Part shown: in pieces, positions 1-12,454 of the stretch | How positions within the stretch are numbered: the stretch's first letter is position 1 | How the letters are laid out: the number at the start of each line of letters is the position of its first letter | Origin: Kappaphycus alvarezii | Taxonomy: Eukaryota > Rhodophyta > Florideophyceae > Gigartinales > Solieriaceae | Direction of reading: 5' to 3' | Length of the DNA stretch: 64,000 nucleotides | Assembly (NCBI GenBank): GCA_002205965.3 | Contig: NADL03000513.1 | Coordinates: 868,001 to 932,000 of the forward strand | Notes under the pieces: generated by a model | What the model saw: the letters and a program-made list of their open reading frames with translations, nothing else | Database searches by the model: none | What the model was told of the DNA's origin: nothing | Program-made: the position numbers and the translations under genes

Positions 1-2900
1 GGAAAAATTATAATTCATGCCTGTTAACATAGATTAATAATGATTAAACTGATCTCAACTGGTCAAATCACTACAAAGCCCCAATATTGCCTTTCCACCA
101 GTGCTCTTTTCGTCATAGTTATAAAACATAAACTTTTGTCATGATTTAGAACCTAAGCTATCCAGGTAGTGAGTCCTCAAATATATACTACGGGAATAAA
201 TTTTAATACTACGGGAATAAATTTTAATAAGGAGGCTACACACAAGTCTTAATTTAACTAGGAACAATAAAATATATAAGTATAAATCATCTGCAAGTTC
301 ATGCCGTTTCATTGGTTCAAATTTTAAGTACGCAGCTCATTGCATAAGAGCAAGAAGGCGGTCAAAAATTTTAACGATAATTTCATTCTATGATTCTGAC
401 TAAGATATTGATGTTCAAAATGGAATGAAATGTGTTTTAAATGGTGCACAACCGCACTTAGGAGGCAATTAGTTATGAAACCAATAGTATGAGAAGAAAC
501 CTGATACAGATTTCTTATAGCAATAGAAAAAACACTATTGTCATTTTAGGAAGATGCATATAGAAAGGGGAATTATGATGTTTCTTGATACTATTATTCC
601 GGATAAAGCTGCCCAGAAGGTTGAAATAAGAAGCTTCAAACTATTATTTATGGGTCCGTAGGTGATTCAAAATGTCACTCAAAGTAAACAGACAGGGGCT
701 ACTGTGCAAAATGATACGAAGGACAGTATATCCGCGTACCCATAAAGGCTTAATGAGATCAAGAGAACATCTACAAAAGTAATTATGAAGTGAAAAGTAT
801 GGTCGCATTTATGATCTTCTCGTTACGATCATGTCAAGTGGGCAGGGACTGTTGAATAAGTTGGGCCATATGAGAAGGCACAGGGGGATCTAGGGTAAGC
901 TATCGACCCAAAGGATGGAGCTAGAAAACCATACAGATGAAGCTATAGTGAATTCATAAAACAAATTATACTGAACCTGAAAATTGAGCTGAGAAATAAA
1001 AGCAGATGTCGCTCGTAAAGCTACTAGGTCATCATCGAATATGTATACAGCCTTCAACATAATTTTTTTTGATTCGAAAATATTACCTCGGCCTTTAGAA
1101 ATATTATAGGGAAACAAAAGCACTGTCGATGTATGCAAGTTTTACGATAAAATCGTAAAGTATGAATATGATCCATCAATTGAAAAATTGATGACGAGCT
1201 TTAAAACTGCAGCCAAGAGCCATAAAGACAGGTCAATTAACACATTTTTGATTCAATTGAAGTTAAATTTCGCTTTCAAATGCTTATATACCCTCAAGAC
1301 GTTTTCATTTCATCGGAACGTTGATGTACCCTCAGGTTGAGGCTGTACCGTTGGGGCGCTTTACTAAAATTACGATCGATTTTCCACCACATCTCTTTGG
1401 AATGACCATGTAAACTGTAGAGATATCTTTAAACATATGTCCGGGTAATTCTCAATTCTAGGTATTTCATTCCCTTCAGAATTTGACGCTGAAGTAATCT
1501 TTCCAGCTACTGCTTCTCGTCGTCCCACTTTTTGGCAGTATTTCTTGTTACTCATTGGATGTTCACTTCAAACCATTCTATCTTATTATCTGACAATAAA
1601 GTTACAGATATGCCCATGTAGTAGAAACGACCAGGTTAGTTTAGAAAATACATCATATGGCCACAAAAATAGTAGAATATCTCAATTCAGCTCCCATTCG
1701 TATAATATCTGTCTGTAGGGGAGAGTCCCACGTGACAGTAACAATCTTTGTACTAAATACATTATTGTAATCGGTTTATTTCAGTTTCTTCACAAAAGAA
1801 CATTCTGCAAATTTACTTTCTCGCTTTTGTGCTAAAAAGTTTCCATCAATAATTCCGTTTGCTTTCGTCAATTTTTATCTTCTAAAGGATTTCGGTAGTA
1901 TTTATCAAACCACCCTATTAAATTGTATAATTTTGCACACTTTTATCCCTGAAAGCACTAAGCATGCATAATATGTACCTTTTACAGCTTACTCACTATT
2001 TCTTGATATTATTAGAGATTTTTTTACCGAAAATTTTCAAAATGAAGAGCCGGATTTTGCTGGGAATTGTCCTAGAGGCTGAGAATTCGGGACCGTAATT
2101 TTTTGTAGTAGATATAATTAATTCGCAGAGAAAATCAGTTGAGATGCTAAACGCTAAATGCTTCCGAGAATCTTTGAACACATGTCTGAAGACCTTTAAG
2201 TCACTATTCAGGGATATTTTCCGATCCTACTATGAAAATATTACTTCTTAAAAAAAAAGATGGGCCAAAAACTAACAGCAACCAACTGATCTTTCAAAAT
2301 CCAAAAAAATCCCCACTACCTGGAATCTTACTGCTTTTTGGTGTTTTAGAATAATATTGAAAGATTCTACATAAATTTTACATTATTGGATTGGAACCCT
2401 TGATTTTATATGTTTGAGGCTGAAGAATATTTTTAGCGTCCTACAAATTACAATTATTATTATTCGAGCCTTTACAGTTATAGAATTTGAAATAATTTTT
2501 GTGGGTTAATGTTACATCAAGAGGTTAAAATTTTTCCATGGAAAAAATAAGTCTCAAATATCAGAAGCTGTAGTATGGATATTTGTACAGCTCTTTAAAG
2601 CCGTTCGATTCAATCTATTGATGTCACAACTCAATTTTTGAATAATACATTTATTGTCATTTTTTTAGCTCAAATGATACGTTATGTTTGTTTGAAAATT
2701 AATTTGATGAAAACTTAACTCAAAAAGTAAACTTACCATTTTTTGGCGATATTGAGTTTTCCGTGCGTTGAAGTTCATGCAATGTCTAGTCAATAAAATG
2801 AATGGCAATTTTTATAGCTTTACAACTCAAAAAGGTATCAGTCTTCCGAGTTTATATATCTCTTTTTTATCCATTTCAAATGAACTTTTCATATATTTTT
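1..2900. other. AT-rich stretch without recognised genes
   Basis: The stretch is AT-rich with only short ORFs (under 85 codons) scattered over both strands. None has a motif, a neighbour or a composition that argues for coding. I recognise no RNA gene, LTR or terminal inverted repeat. It could be decayed transposon sequence or plain intergenic DNA. Confidence 0.5.
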
Positions 2901-2919
2901 TATTCCATGTATTCGGAGT

Positions 2920-5900
2920 TGCTCCAGATTTAATCCGCAAATCTTCAAGCGCTGATTTGAAGGGCCTCAGGTAAATATTTCTCGCTTTTATCTGGCAATA
3001 GGGAACAAATGTTTCTTTAAAAAATAATATTTACTGGGAAAAGTTAGTGGTTTTAGGGTTTTAGGGTTTCGAGTAAGTCAATGCATATATTAGGTAATGT
3101 ATACGTATAACATTTATGAAAATGCACTGAGAACTCCAATAAAAACTTTAATAGACGTCTTTTAATCCCATTTAATAAAAGTTTCATAGTTTTTTGAACT
3201 AAAATAAGTCTTCAAATCGAAAAACCTGTTAAAATTTAAATTATTTGTTTCGAAGACTGCATTAGGACCCAGCAAGGTATAGTTTATTTATGAATTTCTT
3301 GTTTCACTCGTTTAATATTGAATTCAAGAACGTATCTCATATTTTTGATTATCATAAAAAATAGCACTGAGAGATTCCACGGAGACCACTGTAATAGTTG
3401 ACATGAAGTAAGAAAATCAAATACTCTGGTAATCGAGTTCAAATAAGTGCAAATAGCATGCCCAGTAAATGTTTAGTCCTGGTTAAGTTTTTCAGTAGCT
3501 GTTGAGGTCTGAAAAATTATGTATGTATTTAAATTTATTTAAGTTTGTTTTTTAAGAAATGGAGATATTGAGAAGGGAATGGAAGAATGAAAATAATCAC
3601 TCGCATTATCTCGACAGAAAAAATATTCTAGTTAATGTTTGGGAATAGATAAAAACCATTCAATTGTCCTAGATCTCGCTTCTTCTTCATATGTGGAACC
3701 ACAGACTTGTTGCGGTAGAGGTAACAAATTAGAAAAGACTCAATGTCCAAAACATCAATATTACCAGTGGCGTATTTTGAAGGATCATGTAAGCCTATAT
3801 TTGAGCATAGAGATAAAAACGATGACAACTATTTTGTATGCCATACCGTTCTCCTGATATTCCAAAAAGAATATGCATACCAAACTGCAGAGAGTAACAA
3901 ATTTATTTAAGAGGCTCAAAATTCTAACTAAAACCTAGTACTTTGGAGTCATTTAACTACATTAAAATTTATCTCTAAAGTTTCTTTTCTACACAACCAC
4001 AGTGATAGAGTGAAACTCTAAATAGTATGTATTACCTCCTATCAGGCGTCTATGGACAAATGGTCATATTTGAAAATTAAAGAACGCAAAGTCAGGTAAA
4101 TAGAAATCAATTATCGTTATATTCCTAGCAGACAGCTGAATGCCACAGATATTTACACAGATTTTCGAAATACTGTTGTTTTGTTAATCCAAAACGCATT
4201 CACTTGAAAATCAGAAAGGCGTCAGATGATATGCCCTAATATTAAATCAATACGTCATATAAAGTAGCTACCTTCGAAACTGAAATTTTTCAGAAAAAGT
4301 TTTAACGATACATTGAAAAATACATAATAAACCCTTTTATGGGAAAATCTGATTGCCTTTTCTTCCTAACTTCAATCCACGTGATATTGATCGCTCAAAT
4401 ATTCCATTAAGCAAAATATTTCAGTACTTGCACGATATGTTTCAATTGATGTTGCTATATATTCACTTTGATTAGAAACGTTTGGATTTTAATTAGGATG
4501 ATCACATATCTGACAGCTTTTATGGTAAGCTGTGTTGGCATACTTGCCACTTTTAGATATTTGGAATAAAAAATTGTTCTAAATGAGATTTCTATTCATT
4601 AATCCATTAGATATAGACCAATTAAAAAACAGCCGGCTGTTATGAATTCACACTATAAAGCTACAAATGACGTCAAAAAATTATGTTAAGGAGAATAAAA
4701 TAACTCAAACGGGCCAATCATTTACTTTCAATTTTCTAAATTTCAAGAAACTTTCTCAGCCTCTAATGTGGAGATCAACTTGAAATCTACTGTTGCGGTA
4801 CTTCTCCACTATATACATAACTGGGGTGTAAAATTATACTCTAAAATTTTATCCATCCACAATTCTTATCCTTGCATGTAAATTGAGACTTCTTGATTGA
4901 TTTAAGGGAATTACTGATAATAATACCATCGCTATTTCCAAAGAAATTAACAGATCTTTTACAATTTTCCTATTTAATAAATTATTTAAATAAAATCTAC
5001 AATAACAGTGAGTTCTCTTGAAGCAAATATTACATCTTAAAGATGAAACATTAAACCTTAATTTTCTAAGTTTATTTTAGATAATAATTGTAACCCAACT
5101 GCTGCCCCATTATTGCTTCTTTGATTGAACCGGTTGCCCGAAAATGAATCAATAATAAATTACGGCCTATACTAAGCATTTCTATAGCAGAAAGTTCGGT
5201 GGGTGAGTCATTGTAATAGAATTATCCAGTCAAGTCACAAAGAAGGCGACCTCTTTTACTCATTATCCACTAAAATATAAATAAAATTTCCGACTCCCCA
5301 GATGAAGATGCCTTCAGTTTAGAGCTTTTATTAGACTCTTATTCTCTATCGGCGTAATAAGTGAGAACGTGTTTGATTTGACATCCCTAAGTTAGTTCCA
5401 TAAGCTTACGATTTCATATAGATTCAGATGTGAGAATGGTTAGCATGCTTCATAAATTTTTCACTTACTACAGCCATCAAAACAGTTGTTAGCCGTCATT
5501 ATGTTCTATAAAGTAGTTAATACTTTTTTTGCGAAGTTTGAATGACATACATTTCAGAAAAGATCTACTCAGACTTTCTTTTTTAAGAAATCATACCGAA
5601 TCCTGAAGCGTGTGTACTTCAATCCAGAATTACTCCGAATAAGACTGCGGCTTGAAAGTAAGACTTCTCAATAGTTTAAAAATGCATAGAAGGTCAAAGT
5701 TTCCCACCATAGAATAAAATGTACTTCTTTTGCATTGAAAATCTAATTCGCGAGATACTCGAATTCGGCCCAACAAGCGGAGATGATCTCAAAAATATCA
5801 AATTGAGACGATTATTCAGTTTCAGAGGGCTATAATGAATTATTTTCGAAGAGAGCAATCACCGGGCATTAATTATCTGTTTCATATCAATTACTTCATG

Positions 5901-6205
5901 TAAAAAACCAGCTTAATCCAGCGCTTTCCGCTAAAATCGAGATCTCATCTGATTGATTCATCATGGAATAATTTGATTTACCATTTATCAGTGGTTACAT
6001 AGGAAAAACCCTCTGTATTCTCAGCTCTGCCATTAATAGCCGACTAATGGGAGTTCTCCTCTGCAATCTTTTCCGCGGGGCAGCCATTGCCTCTACGTGG
6101 ACAATTTTGAGTATTTTTTTGAGGCAATAACCTCTGGTCTAACTTCCTACAATTAAACTGACATTTGGAATAGATTCGAATACATCTTCCAATGATAAAA
6201 AAATT
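2920..6205. repeat. Diverged duplicate of 58.9-63.2 kb (left copy)
   Basis: Several blocks are collinear and in the same orientation with the right end of the window. The block near 2930-2975 matches 58925-58975 (shared core TCAAGCG-TGATTT-AAGG-CT). The block 3890-4000 matches 61290-61390 (shared ACTACATTAAA and CTCTAAAGTTTCT). The block 4660-4830 matches 62220-62350 (AAGGAGAA-AAAATAACTCA, then CTCCACT). The block 6070-6150 matches 62950-63040 (GGGCAGC, TTTTGAGTATT, CTGGTCTAAC). The left copy ends at 6170-6200 in a degenerate S-repeat terminus, and the right copy also ends in an S-repeat terminus. Similarity is moderate with many indels, so this is an old non-coding repeat or segmental duplication. 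No protein is visible in either copy. Confidence 0.6.
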
Positions 6206-6234
6206 AAAATCTACACCACCATTGAAAACACCAG

Positions 6235-7734
6235 TGTGGAGTGCAACAATAAATTTGTCTCCGGTTGAGCCTCAAATCAGAATGATGCCATGTTTTTGAT
6301 TTTAGCAGTATTCGCCGAGAAAAAGAGATTACGTGAAGGCTATTACTACCCAACTGGCCCTTTGCGCAAATTATTGTTTCCTTTACCCATAGATTTACCC
6401 TTGAAATCTCCTTTTTTCAGACCAAAGGTCCTGCCTTTTCTTTCAACGAAAAGAAATACTAAAGTCCTTTTCTTTCGTGAATCCAATTTCAATCCTACGA
6501 CTCTATCTTCTATTCAATATTTGACGATTGCGTTCTACTTTTTCGAAAAGAAATTTTTAGACACGTGATCCGCTTTTTCCTCGAAATATAGTTCTGATAT
6601 TTTGTAAGGGATATTTTCAATTTTGCCCCGAATTCATGCAAATTCAAAACCGCGATATCGCCTAAGATTTTTTAATTCAACCAAGGCCATGAAAATAATC
6701 GAAGATATTACGACATTTTTTATGCGATTACCAGGTCGTCGGACCATAAAACCTGTCATAAATAAGTCCATTGGCTCAACCACTTCGTCCTCAATCAGTG
6801 AAATATCCGCCCGTCCCTCACCATCGCCAAGGTAGACAGAGCCCACCGCCACATGAACGGCCTCAATTTAATGGCCAATTGGCCAACTGACTACGACTAC
6901 TAATTCAGAAGAATGGACAGTGGAAGCATCGGAGAGTGGGTTAGCAGTCAATGCTTGGAGGAGGCAAAGGTGCTGGAGGAGAAGATGAGGCGGATGTGGA
7001 AGGATTTAGAGATAAAGAGGACTGCATGGACAAATCGGAGCCACTGATGTACAAACATGGGGAAATTGTAGAGGACAAAGGAGTTGATCATGAGTGTTTA
7101 GCCGTAAACCAGGACTCTTCTGTTGGAAATTGAGCACAGTTTTACAGTTTTGAGGAGTTATTATAGAGCTTTGATATGTACAAGGAGGCTATCGATCATT
7201 CTGGGCCGTGAAAAATAATTCATAGGGACTGCATTGGGTGCATTGATATTTTGGAGTAATTTCATGGCTCCGATTTCGAGGGCGGAAATTTTGAGAATTA
7301 AATTTAGATATTTATCTTGATAGTATCTACTAGTAGTCTTTCTCGGACACAAGATAATCTTTAATTAAGTTTATGGTATTTACTATTTTTGTTTGAGACT
7401 TTAGCGATAGCCAAAAAGGATATATGAGCTGTGTTAACTAAACCATTTAGGAGAGGGCAAGCAAGTTTGGAGACCACTTCAAGTGCAAACGCAAGTAGTC
7501 CAAAACGAGAAAGTCAACTTCTGAACTAAGAAGAATTTATTTTATGTTAGTCACTGGGCAATTATGGTAGAGCTAGTCCCTTCTATACCCACTTGCAGCC
7601 GGTTGCCCCCATTACTTAATCTCCTCTTGTCGTTCCTACAGCCATACTTCGGTAGCACTCTTGTCGCTTACAACAACGCCTTCTTGGGATAATTTTTTCT
7701 AAGAATATCATCCTCTAGCAGTTTATCCCTATCA
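6235..7734 (+). repeat. Long LTR (5' LTR of the old gypsy element), decayed
   Basis: The 3' end is clear. The segment 7370-7734 is a diverged version of the LTRs at 30306 and 37070 (TTTATGGTATTTA, GAGGGCAAGCAAG, GGTAGCACT-TTGTCGC, terminal TTTATCCCTATCA). It is followed by a primer-binding site, so this is a 5' LTR. The upstream half matches the long LTRs at 19011-20510, 38.1-39.4 kb and 45.7-47.8 kb, including a T/C-rich leader (6350-6600) and a small ORF remnant. The 5' boundary is an estimate: a TG at 6235 would give 1,500 bp, the same length as the TSD-flanked solo LTR at 19011-20510. The TATA box seen in other copies has decayed (7415-7425). Confidence 0.65.
6853..7133 (+). pseudogene. 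Decayed LTR-resident acidic ORF (copy A)
   Basis: Reading from the ATG at 6853, the translation runs MNGLNLMANWPTDYDY, then a stop, then FRRMD, SIGEWV and an acidic/basic coiled tail. This follows the pattern of the intact ORF at 19413-20009 (GPTDVDDYLRRQTKK, IIEFV, acidic tail). An internal TAA at about 6901 and a frame change near 6950 break it. It sits inside the LTR at the same relative position as in the other copies. Function is unknown. Confidence 0.55.
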
Positions 7735-7736
7735 TC

Positions 7737-7754
7737 TGGTACTCTTTTAGGGGC
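7737..7754 (+). other. Primer-binding site of the old gypsy element
   Basis: TGGTACTCTT lies two bases after the LTR end (CTATCA). The same ten bases lie two bases after the young element's 5' LTR at 31024, and both are followed by a conserved TTGCACCCGAG. TGG complements the CCA end of a primer tRNA. I could not assign the tRNA. Confidence 0.65.
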
Positions 7755-7828
7755 TTTGCACCCGAGTTACTCGCATTTTGAAGTATTACATTCGATTTCA
7801 GTGTGATTTTTTAATTTCTTCCGCAGCA

Positions 7829-10800
7829 ATTATTCTTAGCGCTGTTCGTATATCGTTTACAGTACGTAAAATTGACGAAGTTAAAGAATTAATTTATACA
7901 AATGATATTATCTTTGCATATATTTTTGGTACTGCAAAGAGAAAATTAAAGCAAATTTCATATATAGGTGGTCCCTGAACGGAAATAATCGCAAATTCGC
8001 TGATGTATGTGAGTGGACTGATAAACAATATGCTAAAGAAGCTGAACCGAATTTGATGATACGCATAGAGGCGTTCCTCAACTTCAGTGATTTTTGAAGC
8101 TCATTGGTTTACTAGTGCCATCTCTACGAGAAGGCTGGGTTTAACGCCCAAGTCAAGTATGGAATGCTACCTAAGGCTTAGATTGAGGATGGGATGCTCT
8201 CCGATTCCCTCCTTATCAAATTACCTTATAATTTCAATGATATGAAGTGCACTAATGTGAGTTTGGTTAAGGATTGGGAGAAATTTAGTCGTTACGTGAA
8301 ATAACGAAGGGAGACCATATATAAATGTCATTTGGGGATTCTGAAAATGATTATAAAAGGCAAGCTACCTGCTCAGTGGCGTTGAAAGCCGATATAAGCT
8401 ATGTTGGTAACGTGAAAGAACGACTGGAAACCCGGTTCTACAATCAAAGAGACATGATGACGTTATAGTTATAAGGTTTCACTCTCACCGTCAAAAAAAC
8501 AGTCCGGTACTTCGAAGGGTACAGAAGTCCACTCCTTATTCTATAAGCTTAGAAACGTTTGGAATATGTGCCTAGAGAATCTAAACCGGAACACTCGTTG
8601 TGGGAAGTCCGATCGCTACGATCATAACTAAATGCTGGACTAAAGAAAGCAGATAGGCCAGTATCCCAGAAACACGAGGCGATTTCGCAACTGAGATGAA
8701 AATTCTACAAAAACGAAGGATGATAGGCTGAACAACGCAGGTAATGTATCTATGGTCGACTGAATCGGCCAAGTCAATTGGATCTTGAAATGCTTGAGAA
8801 TAATGAAGCATCTGAACCCCTTCGGAGGAAAATATTTGATAAAATTGTACCAAGAGCAGAAAATGATCCGGTAAGGAAGATGAAAAAGTAGAAGTGGTCA
8901 AAATTATCCCCATGGATGTATTAGGTTATGTGAAGAAATACAAATTTGTAGTCGAACTCGCTCCGGCACCAACTGGAATCAACTTTGACCAGCTATTAGG
9001 GGTTGAAGCAGAGGATGCGAGGAAAGAGATCAAAAAGATCATGAAGTCTAGAAATTACAATGAGGGAAATACAATATTTCATTACTCGACCTCGACAGCA
9101 AGAATTCTTAACTTATGACTGGTTAAAATATTGGGAACAAAAAATCCAAGCTCTTTTCGATTCACATGCTGTTCCAAATTTGATTACAGAAATTCTTGTG
9201 ATGAACCTTAATCTCAAAAAATTTCCAACTACAAGAAGGATAAATATTGCGAGGGTGACCGTCCAAAATTTATGGGTAGCATTGAGAAAGTTCCGGTGTT
9301 CTTCGGTGATTCGAAAGCTGATTTGGATTTTCTCGTTATGGAAGTGTTTGGTTTTTGATAGAATCATTGGATTTACGATGATGAAAGAGTTAGATACATG
9401 CACTCACCTTCTAAACCAAAGCGTCTAAATTTAAACCGAAGGCATAAATATAAATATCCCTCAAGACTTTGACAAATGCGGAAGGTCAGAAGAATTGACA
9501 GATACAGACAGTGAAAATTTCACCGCTCGCCATGATACGGAAGTTTTAGAGGAAAAAACGCCTTCGAAAATGGAAAGCTTCGTGATACAAGGATTGCAAA
9601 CTTCGCGTTTAATTATTACGATTCTTGTACTGGTACAGACGACTAATGGGATTTGAAGGAAGTTCTGGGCTCTGGAATGTGGCAGATGGAAACAATTCTG
9701 GATTTCAGAACAAGAATAACAGTATGAAGGATGAATATTCATCCGAAGAAGATGGGGATTCGGCGGTGGTCATTTCCAAAAATATGTACGTAATGGAAGT
9801 TGCTGAACAAAACGGAGATGGTAATAGTCAGGGAGAAGAATGACAAAGGACAGTTAATATCAATGAAAATTTGACACAACTCCCCTTTATCACATCTACG
9901 GCGATCTCCGAGATGTTAAAATCTTCAGAAATTATTGCATGGAGCGTCTCTGACTTAAGCAAAGCAAAAGCGAAAGTTTTTCAGGAACAAGAAAATGCAA
10001 ATCGCAGTCGAAAAACTAAAAAAGATCTTTGCACTTCTCTAGTCTTCAAGTGTAAGGACTCGAAAAAACATTTATAATGGAAACATATGCGATCTTTGGT
10101 AGCAGTTATGTTCCAAAAAATGAAAATTGAAAGCTATGCTTCATTCAATTCGCAATAAGAACGCTTAATATTATAGAGAAGAGATACTATGCCTGTGAGG
10201 GGGAAGAAATAGCAGTATTTCTTGCATTGTAAAATTTACCGTTTTTAACTTTTATCATCGATAAGTTTATTCTCGCAAATGATCAAAATGCACCTAAGGC
10301 AGCATTCCAGAAAAAAAGATGGGCAAAATCTACTGGCCAGGGACTCGACATGTTAGATGCTTATTGACTTGAAATTTTATATAGAAATAGACGTAGTAAT
10401 TAACCAGCTGAGAAGGACCCATCGAATATGCGCAGATATTTTCCCAAAATGTTATTATAGATAAAAAAATGGAGGGAATGTGCGTTAAACTTTCGAGGCT
10501 CATATCCAAGAGCTCATTCGATTCCTGGAGAACTTGGAAATACATAAAGTCGACATATAGCTCAAAGAGTAAGTGTTTAGGAATTTGAAAGCGTTTGCTC
10601 TGTGTGACGGAAAGCTTTTTCGACTCACTGAAGCCGATCTCCGATTAGTAACTCCGTTAAAAGAGAGAAGAAAGATATTTGGTACATTTCATAATGAGGT
10701 ATGTCATTAAATTCTCGGAACTACAAACCAATTCATTACAAAAACATTTTTGTGGCCTCACATGCATAAGGGTGTTTTCAAGTTAGTCAAAAGTTGTGGC

Positions 10801-11990
10801 GCCTGCGAAAAGTTCGCTTCAATCGAAAAGTACAAGTCTACGCTAAGCTTCTGATTTCAGGCCATTTTGAAACTTTCTGAATCGACTTTGCAGCCCATTT
10901 AAAGAAACGCTTTTTCCAAAAAAATCTTCTCGTAGGAGTTCAGATCCTTACTTGCTGGCCATCGGAAGTCCTGAAAAAGAAATTTACTGCTGTAGCAGTT
11001 TCGTGCAAAAAGAAATAATTTATCCATTTGGTCTCCTGAAAGGATCATCTCCGGGAATTCTCTTTGATTCAATGCAATGGCCTCTTTTTGCACTCTGCAT
11101 GAGATATAGGTACTAATTTGAAAACAGTTCTCGCTCTCCTATGTCCAAAGTGAAAGCTGAAAGAATGGTAGGAGCAATAAAATGAGCAGTAGCGAAAACT
11201 ATGGCAAGCGAAGAAATTGAGTGGGAAAATGCTCTACCAAAGGTATTTTATGGGTATCGCCGAAGAATGGGAGTGAGTGGTCGCTCATTACTCTATATTA
11301 TGTACAAAAAAGCTACAAGAATTCCAAAAGGATATCTGAATGCAAATGAAGTCGATGAAGAAATTACAGAGGACGAGTTATTGGCCACAAAAAATTGGAG
11401 ATCACACCAAGCGTTCTCAAAGACAAAAAATTAATGTCAAAGTAATCAAGATCAGACCTTTCCAGTCGGCTTCAAAGTTCTTGCCGTACATATAAAACCC
11501 ATACAGCAAACAATTCCAATCAAAGTATCCCAACCCTTGCAATATCACGGAGGAGAGACAACCGCATTAAAAGCTCTGATCAAGCTCAGGGAAGAGATTG
11601 AGAAGAGACATTCACGCACGTTGGCTTGTATCTTACCATCAAATACCTGAAGAATTTATTGTCAAGAAGTATTATTTTGTACAACTAATATTCTCTTTTG
11701 TGACTACAGAATGATTCAAAAAAGATAAAATAGAGCTTGGGAATGAATTTCATCGTATATCCATGAGTATTACGAGCTCCATATCATAATCCAGTTCCAA
11801 CTCAATATTTAAGTTTTTATCTTTACGTTAAACGGCCTATTGATTCCTGAAGAAGATTGACATCCATTCTTACGAGTTCTGCTCTCGTTCCAAAAATGTC
11901 CACTTATGGGAGCTGGTCGAAAATTCGTGGAAGCAATATGTAATTATACCGTCGGAAGATTGGGGGAAGTAGCTACCAGGAACCTGTCAA
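7829..11990 (+). pseudogene. Decayed Ty3/gypsy gag-pol (old copy), RT core deleted
   Basis: This is collinear with the young element at 31111-36260. Gag starts at 7829, where the ATG has become ATT. Zinc-knuckle remnants lie near 8560-8640. The protease region is at 8890-9420; at about 9150 the active-site motif reads LFDSHAVPNLI in place of LFDSGAVPNLI, so the DSG glycine is lost. A linker follows at 9460-9960. RNase H remnants lie at 9970-10330 and integrase at 10580-11450. The first unit of the young element's C-terminal domain lies at about 11740-11985. Between roughly 9968 and 9970 the equivalent of young-element positions 33360-34172 (about 0.8 kb, with the YIDD motif) is missing. There are many stops and indels throughout. 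It is non-functional and much older than the 30-37 kb copy. Confidence 0.8.
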
Positions 11991-12021
11991 TATCGTCCTC
12001 CAGCAATTTATTCTTATCAAA
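11990..12021 (+). repeat. LTR 3'-terminal fragment
   Basis: ATATCGTCCTCCAGCAATTT...CTTATCA closely matches the end of the old LTR at 7703-7734 (ATATCATCCTCTAGCAGTTT...CCTATCA). It follows directly on the decayed post-integrase domain. It may be all that remains of a 3' LTR, or a recombination joint. The preceding internal sequence also aligns to the domain, so the call is tentative. Confidence 0.4.
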
Positions 12022-12110
12022 TAGCACAATAGCGAAGCGCTGCAAAAATTCTCAAAATGAGAAATATAAGCGAACGCAGCTGCTCGGGGAGTTCCGAATG
12101 ATTTATCTTT
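12018..12110. repeat. Short repeat shared with 63395-63485
   Basis: ATAGCACAA-GGCGA-GC-CTG-AAATTCTC-AAAT-AGAAAT recurs at 63395-63485 in the same orientation, followed in both by GC-GCTGC. No coding content is seen. It is probably a fragment of an interspersed repeat that abuts the LTR end at 12021. Confidence 0.5.
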
Positions 12111-12454
12111 TGCAGCTACTGTAGACTTTATGTTGGGACATGGTAGACGTGTGTATAGGGTTAAATGTTTTTGTCTTATTGAGAGAGTTCGGAAGGTTAT
12201 GCGTCTTGCGAACTTGCGTCCAAGCTATGTGGAAGGATATTTATTACAGTCATATACCGTGTCCATCAACTAGAAAGCAGCTGATAGCCCATTAAAAAAG
12301 CAGGAAGTGTTTCAGGTGTCCACCAACGCGGCGTGTTGTTGAAGGAGGAGCAGTCTCATCCTGGAATATTGGTCCAAATATCGGTTTGCTACCGACCAGG
12401 CCTGTTTTTATTGCCGAGATAGAACGTATTGTGATGCCGCTATTCGATCGAGAA

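Noticed and set aside
3050-3072. Telomere-like TTTTAGGGTTTTAGGGTTT
   Set aside because: Only two to three units, and no longer array. Expected by chance in T-rich DNA.
9113-9403. 96-codon minus-strand ORF
   Set aside because: It is antisense to the decayed protease of the old gypsy copy.
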